This document shows, one piece after another, positions 1 through 5,558 of a stretch of 5,558 nt of DNA (its first letter is position 1; every line of letters begins with the position of its first letter). The position numbers were made by a program, and so were the translations under genes. The stretch covers positions 1 through 5,558 of the forward strand of contig VERM01000124.1 of assembly GCA_018882645.1 (NCBI GenBank), read 5' to 3'. The notes beneath the pieces were generated by a model. The model had not been told where the DNA came from, did no database searches, and saw only the letters and a program-made list of their open reading frames with translations. The stretch is from Ferruginibacter sp. Lineage in GTDB: Bacteria > Bacteroidota > Bacteroidia > Chitinophagales > Chitinophagaceae.

Positions 1-67
1 AATAATGGAGTATATAAAGAATCAAGATGAGAACGAAAAAGACGAAGACTTTACCGTTTCAGAATAA
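1..67 (+). CDS. possible 3' end of an unidentified plus-strand gene
   Basis: The frame beginning at base 2 is open from the window edge and ends at TAA 65-67; the other two plus-strand frames hit stops early. The visible tail is about 21 residues, very hydrophilic and rich in Asp, Glu, Asn and Lys, ending DEDFTVSE. Such acidic tails are common at the C-termini of soluble bacterial proteins, and a hairpin follows 28 bases later, which fits a gene end. No domain can be recognised from so little sequence, so no function is proposed. A short chance open frame is a real alternative. Confidence 0.4.
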   Translation, partial: IMEYIKNQDENEKDEDFTVSE

Positions 68-95
68 CTTTAGTTGCCTTTAGGCTAGACCAAAT

Positions 96-124
96 CTTTC
101 GCCTTCAGGCGAAAGTAGTTTAAT
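96..124 (+). terminator. hairpin, possible terminator of the gene ending at 67
   Basis: CTTTCGCC (96-103) and GGCGAAAG (108-115) are perfect reverse complements around a TTCA loop, giving an 8-bp stem with four G-C pairs. The bases after it (TAGTTTAATT) are AT-rich but not a clean T run, so intrinsic termination is plausible rather than certain. It lies 28 bp after the stop at 65-67. It could also act as a stabilising 3' end for that transcript. Confidence 0.5.
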
Positions 125-210
125 TGCTTATCAATAATTCCTTTAGAAAATCAGCTAAGTAAATATTGATAGTATGAATCCGACTACTACCCAAAACAAC
201 TACTTTATTC

Positions 211-229
211 ATTTTGCAAACCGCAAAAT
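211..229. promoter_or_regulatory. 7-bp inverted repeat, candidate operator or hairpin
   Basis: ATTTTGC (211-217) and GCAAAAT (223-229) are perfect reverse complements separated by AAACC. The repeat sits 82 bp upstream of the kinase start and one base before an 11-base C run. There is no T run after it on the plus strand, so it does not look like a terminator. A binding site for a dimeric regulator is the simplest reading, but no regulator family can be named. Chance occurrence in AT-rich DNA is possible. Confidence 0.3.
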
Positions 230-230
230 A

Positions 231-241
231 CCCCCCCCCCC
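231..241. repeat. C11 homopolymer tract
   Basis: Eleven consecutive C residues lie in otherwise AT-rich intergenic DNA, 69 bp upstream of the kinase start codon. Long C or G runs are prone to slipped-strand mispairing, and also to sequencing and assembly length errors. The tract lies in no supported gene. A length change would alter spacing between anything upstream, such as the adjacent inverted repeat, and the kinase promoter region. Confidence 0.9.
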
Positions 242-256
242 ATAGCAATATGTGTG

Positions 257-273
257 TTGGTTGCATTTGGTTG
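257..273. promoter_or_regulatory. tandem 7-bp direct repeat upstream of the kinase gene
   Basis: TTGGTTG occurs at 257-263 and again at 267-273, a spacing of exactly 10 bp, about one helical turn. Response regulators and LytTR-type factors often bind paired direct repeats with such phasing, so this could be a control site for the gene starting at 311. The second copy overlaps a weak hairpin (TTTGGT 266-271 with ACCAAA 279-284). I see no convincing Bacteroidota promoter (TTTG near -33, TAnnTTTG near -7); the closest matches, TCATTTTG at 209-216 and TGCATTTG at 262-269, each miss one position. Confidence 0.25.
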
Positions 274-310
274 TGGTCACCAAAAAATACTACAATTAAA
301 ATGTTAGTTC

Positions 311-1360
311 ATGCACAGAGAATCATTAAAAAATTTATGCTGGGGCGCTGTTGAAATAAATCTAAAAGCCGAAATACAATGGTTTAATTCATCTTTTGAG
401 AGGATGACCGGATTTTCGCTAAATGATATTATGGGGGTAAATCTTTTTAATTTCTTTTTACAATCTGATATTGATAAAAAACAGGCTAGAATTCATCTGG
501 AAGCCCTCAAAGAAGGCCGGAATATTGTCCATGAGTCAAAAATAAAAAATTTTAATGCCGGAACGATTGATGTCATCATAAACGCATATCCGTTGATTGA
601 TGATCAGGGAAAAATTATTGGTTCTGTGGGTATTTGTTGTGATGTGACCGCTGTAAAAAACAATCAAAGAGAAGCGGAATCCCATTCCCTTCAGTTGAAA
701 AATGATTTTTTAATTGAAAATGTAAATATTCAGGAAAGGCAAAGGGAGTTTTTTAGCAATCAGTTGAATAACAAGGTGAGCAAAACACTTACTTTAGCGA
801 GTCTGCATTTACAAAAGGCAACCATAGAAGACAAACATAACCAAACGGTATATATCAATATTCATAAAAAAATCACGGAGGCTTTAAATGAAGTCCGAAA
901 TATTTCTAATGAACTGATGCCACATGTTCTGCGAAACATTGGACTCAAAGATGCCATCATAGAATTGTTTAATCGTCACAGTCGAATCGAAAAGTCATTA
1001 TTTGTTTTCTGCTGTAAAACTGTTGATTTTGATATGATTCACATAAGTGTACAGAGATGTATATATCGTATCATTGAAGAGCTTACAATAAATACGGTGA
1101 AACATTCAAAGGCATCTACTATAAAGGCACACCTCAAAACCGAAAACCAATTTCTGGTTTTGGAGTTTAAAGATAATGGGATCGGTTTTGATTATAAAAA
1201 AATTAAAAAGGGATATGGCATCAGTAATATCATCAAGAAGGTTGATTTATTTGGCGGCGATTGCAATATAAAAACAGTTACAGGAAGGGGGAGCTATTTC
1301 ACTATTGAATTTCCGATTGATAAAATTTCAGTACATGCTTTTTCCAAACAATTTTCCTGA
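311..1360 (+). CDS. PAS-domain sensor histidine kinase homologue with a substituted H-box
   Basis: A 349-residue protein with no signal peptide or membrane segment, so probably a cytosolic sensor. Residues about 8-115 form a PAS domain (WFNSSFERMTGF near 24-35; closing GSVGICCDVTAV near 104-115). Residues about 135-225 resemble the dimerisation region of NarX/DegS-type (HisKA_3) kinases, including the NISNELMP segment at 197-204. Residues about 245-336 are the HATPase domain: N-box with Glu257, Asn261 and His265; G1 box DNGIGF 288-293; GYG 301-303; GRG 325-327. Family members carry Leu-His-Asp at the phosphorylation site; here it reads Leu152-Asn153-Asn154. Autophosphorylation at the usual site is therefore unlikely, though ATP binding looks possible. 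Cys pairs occur at 109-110 and 234-235. An in-frame TAG at 305-307 fixes the start at 311; the next Met lies inside the PAS domain. No Shine-Dalgarno is evident. No response regulator gene is in the window; the partner and signal are unknown. Confidence 0.9.
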   Translation: MHRESLKNLCWGAVEINLKAEIQWFNSSFERMTGFSLNDIMGVNLFNFFLQSDIDKKQARIHLEALKEGRNIVHESKIKNFNAGTIDVIINAYPLIDDQGKIIGSVGICCDVTAVKNNQREAESHSLQLKNDFLIENVNIQERQREFFSNQLNNKVSKTLTLASLHLQKATIEDKHNQTVYINIHKKITEALNEVRNISNELMPHVLRNIGLKDAIIELFNRHSRIEKSLFVFCCKTVDFDMIHISVQRCIYRIIEELTINTVKHSKASTIKAHLKTENQFLVLEFKDNGIGFDYKKIKKGYGISNIIKKVDLFGGDCNIKTVTGRGSYFTIEFPIDKISVHAFSKQFS

Positions 1361-1396
1361 AAAAATAATGGGTTAACTTGATTTTTCGTTAAGCCC
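1360..1396 (-). terminator. terminator of the RND pump operon (minus strand)
   Basis: Read on the minus strand, GGGCTTAAC (1396-1388) pairs with GTTAACCC (1377-1370), giving eight base pairs with one bulged base and a 10-base loop. ATTATTTTTT (1369-1360) follows directly, so the hairpin has the U-rich tail expected of an intrinsic terminator. The stem includes the permease stop codon, and the T run overlaps the kinase stop codon. It is well placed to stop transcription before it runs antisense into the kinase gene. Confidence 0.6.
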
Positions 1397-4300
1397 CGGG
1401 CTTTATTTTATAAGTGCCGTTCCATACTTTTTTGCCTTGCATTCTTCTTGCCAGATACATCAGGCCAACAAGAACAAAGAACAATGGTCCAGTAAAACCA
1501 AGCAGCGCAACAAATTTCGTTCCATAGAATTTTTCCATGGGTCTTCTCAGTCTTTCTGAAATGATGTACATACTGGGCACCATGATCAGGGTAAGAAAGA
1601 ATGCGAAAATCAAGCCATAGATAATTGTCCAGCTTAATGGGCCCCAAAAAACAACACTGTCTCCTCCAAAGAAGATATGAGGATTCAGATGTTGGAATAA
1701 AGAGACAAAGTCGATATTGAATCCCACCGCAAGAGGTAACAAACCCAATATAGTTGCTACTGCAGTGAGCATTACCGGAATGATTCTTACTTTTCCCGCC
1801 TGAATGGTGGCTTCTCTTGTTTTTAGTCCTCTTCCACGAAGTTCGTCTGTAAATTCAATCAGAAGAATACCATTTTTAATGACAATGCCCGCTAGTCCGA
1901 TGATACCCACGCCCAACATAATGCTGGCTATGGTTTGACCGGTTATGGCATAGCCCAATAACACTCCAATGATTGAGAAGAATATTTCGGTAAGAACAAT
2001 AAATGGTTTGCTTAATGAGTTAAACTGTAAAACCAATATTAAGAATATCAGACCAAGTGCTATCGTTAGAGCCATACCCAGAAAGCTGTTTGTTTCGGCT
2101 TCTTGCTCTCCTTGACCACTTTGTTTGATATCAATATCTGAAGGTATTCTTGTTTTGAATTTGAAATCAGCAATTTTCATTCCCAATTCCTTGTTCACTT
2201 TACCGGTCATCGTGGGATCAAGCACATTCGATTGCAATTGTATGGTTCTTTTTACATTTTTTCTCAGTACAGCACCGGAAGTATTTGTGTAATCGATAGA
2301 GGCAACTGCACTGATTGGAATGGATTTGATCCGCATCGTATTCATATCCATGAAGGTTATTCTTGTGTTCATCAGGTCTACTACATTGCTTCGTGCATTT
2401 TCATTATATCGCAACTGAATTTTAAATTCATCTTCTCCTTCCTTAAGTTTACTGATTTCTTTACCGAATAATGCCGTTCGTATTTCCATGCCGATTTGAC
2501 CTGAACTCAGGCCTTCCATCATTGCTTTTTCACGGTCAACTTTAATGGTTATTTCGGGACTGTTAAGATCCACATTCAATTTTAAATTTTCAATACCATA
2601 AACCTGATTGGTATCCAAATAAGCCATTAATTTATTGGCAACTACAGCAATATCTTCATATTGATCGCCTGTAACCTCTATGTTTACCGGAGGGTCGGTA
2701 GGCGGTCCGGAATCTTCTTGTGATACTTCTATACTGGCACCGGGAATGCCAACCATTTTTGCACGAATGGCATCCAAATAAGGTTTGGTGGATTTGCCAT
2801 GTCTTTTTTCAAACTCTACAAAAGAAACCTGTATTCTTCCCAGATTGGGCTGAATGCTTCTGTTATTGTCTCTGGGATTATTTGCACTGTTGGCCACATT
2901 AGCAATTACACTCTCAACAACACTTCCCTCTGCTCCGGGTTTTTGATCTTTCAATACTTCATACACTCTGCTTTCAAGAACCTTAGTAACGCTGTCTGTT
3001 TTTTTAATGTCGGTTCCTGCGGGCATTTTAAGATAGACATAAATGAATTTTGGATCTCCATTGGGAAAGAATGTGGCTTTATTTCCTCTTGCCATTAATA
3101 AAAAAATAGAAACAGGGAATAATAGAAAAAGTCCAACCAATGTCCATGCGGGACGGGTTCCTTTCAAAATCCAACGCAACAATTTTTCATACCTGTTCAT
3201 CAAGCTTGGCAGCAGTTTGGTTTGAAAACCGTGGATGATGTCACGGAAAACATATCTGTTAACTACGGCCAGGATCATCATGAAAAGCAGGAAATTTGCA
3301 AAGCCGTGAGATCCAAGCAGATGAAGAATAACGGCGGTGATAATACATGACCAGAACCACCATTTTCTGAAAATATTTTTCTTGGCGTCTTCATATTCCT
3401 TGCCTTCCGGCTTCATGAAACTTACGGCAAACACCGGATTGAAAATAAATGCAACGATCAGGGAGGCTGCCAATGTCAGAATCAGCATGGCTGGTAGATA
3501 AATCATGAACTTCCCAATGATTCCTTTCCAAAACAGTAAGGGGAAAAAAGGAGCAAGGGTTGTTGCCGTTCCTGCCAATACCGGTATAAAAACTTCGCCG
3601 GCTGCTTCTTTTGCGCTTCTAAGAATTTTTATTTTTCCGTTATTGTAAATCCTGTGTGTGTTTTCAATAACAACAATGGCGTCATCCACGATGATGCCCA
3701 GGCCAAATAGAAGTGCGAACAGCACGATAAAGTTGAGTGTTACCGGAGTGCCAACGACTGAATCGGCAAGGGGCAAAAATAAAAATGCAACAAAAATACT
3801 CAGGGGTACACTCAATGCCACAAAAAACGCATTGGTTACACCCATAAAAAACATAAGAATAACCAGTACCAGGATAAAACCAATAATTATTGTATTGACA
3901 AGATCATTGAAAGAGGTTGCCGTTGCCTTGCTTTGGTCGCCGGTGATAACAACTTTCAGGTCTTTGGGAAGCTCCTCCGCTTTTTGCATGATTTCAACAA
4001 TATCTTTCACTTTTCCTGCGGCGCTGATGAGATTTTCACCCGCACGCTTTACGATGTTTATCGTGACTACATTTTTCCCATCCAAACGGGCATAGCTTTC
4101 TTTTTCTTTGATGGTATCTTTCAGTTCAGCAATATCTTTGAGGTAAACGCTGGCACCCTGTGCACTGCTTCTTACAACAATCTGGTTGAGATCTTTTACA
4201 GATTTAAACTGACTTTTCACTTTCAGTGTTCTTTTCATAGTGCCCACTTGAATCAGCCCGCCGGTGATATCATTGTTTTCTCTGGTGATGGCATTTTCCA

Positions 4301-4949
4301 CATCCATAAAACTGATGCGTGCGGCTTGCATTTTATATGGATCCACATTGATCTGAATTTCTCTTTCAGGAGCCCCTACGATTTCTGCGCGTGTGATTTC
4401 TGGCAGTTCTTCAAATTTATCCTGTAGTTTATCAGCGAATTGCTTAAGTTTGATACCATCATATTCACCGCTGACGTTTACAAACATGATAGGCATTTCA
4501 CTGAATGCGAATTCCTGTACGTTAGGCTGAGATGTAAGGTTATTGGGCAAGTCGGATTTTGCCTTGTCGAGAGCATCTTTTACTTTTTGTTTGGCTATTT
4601 CGGTCTTTACATCTGTATCAAACTCAATGATGATCAAACTATAATCAGTTTGTGAAATGCTGTTGATTTTTTTGACCTTAGCTCCGCTGATTCCTTTCAG
4701 CTGTTTTTCTATGGGCCTTGTAACCAGGTTTTCTATATCTTTTGGAGAATTGCCCACATATACAGTCGTAACACTAATGGTAGGCACTACAATGTCGGGA
4801 AACTGCTCTTTCGGAAGCGTATTAAATTTATACAAACCAAAAGCTGAAATCAATATAGCAATGATATATACTGCTGTTCTGTTGTCAACAGCCCAGCTCG
4901 TTGGCTTGAATTCTTTAAATTTTTCTTTTAACCCATCGATAATATTCAT
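1389..4949 (-). CDS. efflux RND transporter permease subunit (AcrB-like, HAE type)
   Basis: An 1186-residue inner-membrane proton/drug antiporter, the pump of a tripartite export complex. TM1 is at about 24-43, followed by a periplasmic porter loop (about 44-345), TM2-TM6 (about 350-508), a second periplasmic loop (about 620-950) and TM8-TM12 (about 954-1129). The proton-relay residues match AcrB: Asp422-Asp423 in TM4 (GLGIIVDDAIVVIEN), Lys1025 in TM10 (GIVIKNGILLIEF), and Arg1055 and Thr1062 in TM11. The Asp pair favours the hydrophobe/amphiphile branch over CusA/CzcA-type metal pumps, which have VDAA there. AcrB-type proteins are usually about 1030-1050 residues. The excess here lies largely in two hydrophobic stretches before TM7 (about 532-566) and a hydrophobic segment plus tail after TM12 (about 1146-1186). 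ATG 4947-4949 suits the short cytosolic N-terminus before TM1; no Shine-Dalgarno is visible. It follows the adaptor gene by 41 bp, so co-transcription is likely. The substrate cannot be told from sequence. Confidence 0.97.
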   Translation of the reverse strand: MNIIDGLKEKFKEFKPTSWAVDNRTAVYIIAILISAFGLYKFNTLPKEQFPDIVVPTISVTTVYVGNSPKDIENLVTRPIEKQLKGISGAKVKKINSISQTDYSLIIIEFDTDVKTEIAKQKVKDALDKAKSDLPNNLTSQPNVQEFAFSEMPIMFVNVSGEYDGIKLKQFADKLQDKFEELPEITRAEIVGAPEREIQINVDPYKMQAARISFMDVENAITRENNDITGGLIQVGTMKRTLKVKSQFKSVKDLNQIVVRSSAQGASVYLKDIAELKDTIKEKESYARLDGKNVVTINIVKRAGENLISAAGKVKDIVEIMQKAEELPKDLKVVITGDQSKATATSFNDLVNTIIIGFILVLVILMFFMGVTNAFFVALSVPLSIFVAFLFLPLADSVVGTPVTLNFIVLFALLFGLGIIVDDAIVVIENTHRIYNNGKIKILRSAKEAAGEVFIPVLAGTATTLAPFFPLLFWKGIIGKFMIYLPAMLILTLAASLIVAFIFNPVFAVSFMKPEGKEYEDAKKNIFRKWWFWSCIITAVILHLLGSHGFANFLLFMMILAVVNRYVFRDIIHGFQTKLLPSLMNRYEKLLRWILKGTRPAWTLVGLFLLFPVSIFLLMARGNKATFFPNGDPKFIYVYLKMPAGTDIKKTDSVTKVLESRVYEVLKDQKPGAEGSVVESVIANVANSANNPRDNNRSIQPNLGRIQVSFVEFEKRHGKSTKPYLDAIRAKMVGIPGASIEVSQEDSGPPTDPPVNIEVTGDQYEDIAVVANKLMAYLDTNQVYGIENLKLNVDLNSPEITIKVDREKAMMEGLSSGQIGMEIRTALFGKEISKLKEGEDEFKIQLRYNENARSNVVDLMNTRITFMDMNTMRIKSIPISAVASIDYTNTSGAVLRKNVKRTIQLQSNVLDPTMTGKVNKELGMKIADFKFKTRIPSDIDIKQSGQGEQEAETNSFLGMALTIALGLIFLILVLQFNSLSKPFIVLTEIFFSIIGVLLGYAITGQTIASIMLGVGIIGLAGIVIKNGILLIEFTDELRGRGLKTREATIQAGKVRIIPVMLTAVATILGLLPLAVGFNIDFVSLFQHLNPHIFFGGDSVVFWGPLSWTIIYGLIFAFFLTLIMVPSMYIISERLRRPMEKFYGTKFVALLGFTGPLFFVLVGLMYLARRMQGKKVWNGTYKIKPGA
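1391..1411 (+). terminator. possible terminator of the kinase gene (plus strand)
   Basis: AAGCC (1391-1395) pairs with GGCTT (1399-1403) across a CCG loop, and the T-rich TATTTTAT follows (1404-1411). The stem is short but GC-centred. It lies 31 bp after the kinase stop, within the last codons of the opposing permease gene. It shares bases 1391-1396 with the hairpin assigned to the minus strand. Confidence 0.4.
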
Positions 4950-4990
4950 ACAATAATTTTTGTCGTTTTGGAAGTCTTTGTAGAGAAAGA

Positions 4991-5558
4991 CTATTTGGTT
5001 TCAGTGGTTATCAATTGACCATCATAGAGATTTTGATATCCCTCTGTAATGAGCTGATCGCCGGCTTTCAGACCAGACTTCACTTCGGCATACTCGCCAT
5101 ATACTTCTCCCATGTTTATGATTCTTTTTCTTGCTGCAAACTTTCCGTTCCCTCTGTTTTCCATGATGAACACATATTTGCTGTTTTCATCACTTTGTAT
5201 GGTGTTGACAGGAATAGTCAATGCGTTTTGAGACTGATAATCGAGTATTTGTATGACCGCATTCTGATTGGGTTTCAAAAAGAGATCTGAAGGTAATTTG
5301 GCCTCAATCATAAAACCGCGGGTTAATGGATCGATAGATTGGCTAACCAGAGATATGGAAGTATTGAATGACTTGTTGATGTCTGACACGGTAACAAGAA
5401 CAGAAGATCCTTTTTGAACTCTTGTAACATAATTTTCAGCAACGGATGCGTTCACTTTCATACTGTTCATATTTATTATTTTTATCTGTCCCATTCCTGT
5501 AAACATTTCTCCGATGTTTACATTCACCACTTCTGCAATGCCACTCACATCACTGTAC
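4991..5558 (-). CDS. efflux RND transporter periplasmic adaptor subunit (partial, N-terminus outside the window)
   Basis: This is the C-terminal part (about 189 residues) of a membrane fusion protein that links an RND permease to an outer-membrane channel. The frame stays open to the right edge, beginning YSDVSGIAEVVNVNIGEMF. That matches the second half of the lipoyl/barrel-sandwich domain, where adaptors usually read AP-x-x-G-x-V. A beta-barrel domain follows (NSMKVNASVAENYVTRVQKG and onward), then the membrane-proximal domain (ALTIPVNTIQSDENSKYVFI through VKSGLKAGDQLITEGY), ending ETK at TAG 4991-4993. A GTG at 5546-5548 is only an internal codon, because the domain is already under way there. 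The lipoprotein or signal peptide, the alpha-hairpin and the first half of the lipoyl domain lie beyond the window. The gene is just upstream of the permease on the same strand, the usual adaptor-permease operon order, so the two products should work as one pump. Confidence 0.95.
   Translation of the reverse strand, partial: YSDVSGIAEVVNVNIGEMFTGMGQIKIINMNSMKVNASVAENYVTRVQKGSSVLVTVSDINKSFNTSISLVSQSIDPLTRGFMIEAKLPSDLFLKPNQNAVIQILDYQSQNALTIPVNTIQSDENSKYVFIMENRGNGKFAARKRIINMGEVYGEYAEVKSGLKAGDQLITEGYQNLYDGQLITTETK

Noticed and set aside
76..85. GCCTTTAGGC mini-palindrome just after the first stop codon.
   Set aside because: The stem is at most four pairs with a 2-base loop, too short to form a stable hairpin.
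129..171. TATCAATA (129-136) and TATTGATA (164-171), an 8-bp inverted repeat with a 27-base spacer.
   Set aside because: Both arms are very AT-rich and the spacer is long, so a match like this is not surprising in this base composition.
267..296. A sigma70-like promoter: TTGGTT (267-272), 18-bp gap, TACAAT (291-296).
   Set aside because: It would start transcription only a few bases before the kinase start codon, and Bacteroidota primary promoters use a different consensus.
3658..4427. Long plus-strand open frames opposite the permease gene (for example 3658-4095 and 3933-4427).
   Set aside because: They are antisense shadows of a gene with intact, recognisable RND domains; their translations show low-complexity or aromatic-rich composition with no domain.
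4950..4963. Near-palindrome ACAATAATTTTTGT next to the permease start codon.
   Set aside because: Imperfect, AT-only at its core, and expected by chance at this composition; an operator inside a 41-bp operon gap is unlikely.
1389..5558. The idea that the pump genes plus the kinase form one dedicated sensor-pump system.
   Set aside because: The genes converge and share no promoter, and no response regulator is present. Adjacency alone does not support a functional link.

Overview
The window looks like chromosomal DNA of a Bacteroidota bacterium, probably a free-living or environmental Chitinophagia/Sphingobacteriia-type lineage. The evidence is AT-rich DNA, start codons without a clear Shine-Dalgarno sequence, a cytosolic PAS/HisKA_3-type kinase of the style common in that phylum, and an enlarged AcrB-type RND pump whose C-terminal region resembles Bacteroidota homologues. 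This assignment is inference from family resemblance, not from a database search.

Layout: the left edge (to 67) holds what may be the last 21 codons of an unidentified plus-strand gene, followed by a hairpin that may terminate it (96-115). Positions 68-310 contain no supportable gene. They do hold a 7-bp inverted repeat (211-229) abutting an 11-base C run (231-241), and a 7-bp direct repeat at 10-bp spacing (257-273) ahead of the next gene. Positions 311-1360 (+) encode a soluble PAS-domain sensor kinase homologue. Its ATP-binding domain looks complete, but Asn-Asn stands where the phospho-accepting His-Asp should be.

The rest of the window is on the minus strand and reads toward the kinase gene. 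A periplasmic adaptor subunit (5558 to 4991, truncated by the window edge) is followed after 41 bp by an RND inner-membrane permease (4949 to 1389). Together they make a proton-driven export pump. The outer-membrane channel and any local repressor would lie beyond the right edge, if present. The permease and kinase genes converge with 28 bp between their stop codons, and two overlapping hairpins there look like a terminator for each strand.

The pump genes are ordinary in kind, and I see no clear sign of an unknown multi-gene system. The observation most worth following is the substituted H-box of the kinase. Next come the C11 tract with its flanking repeats and the extra hydrophobic segments of the permease.
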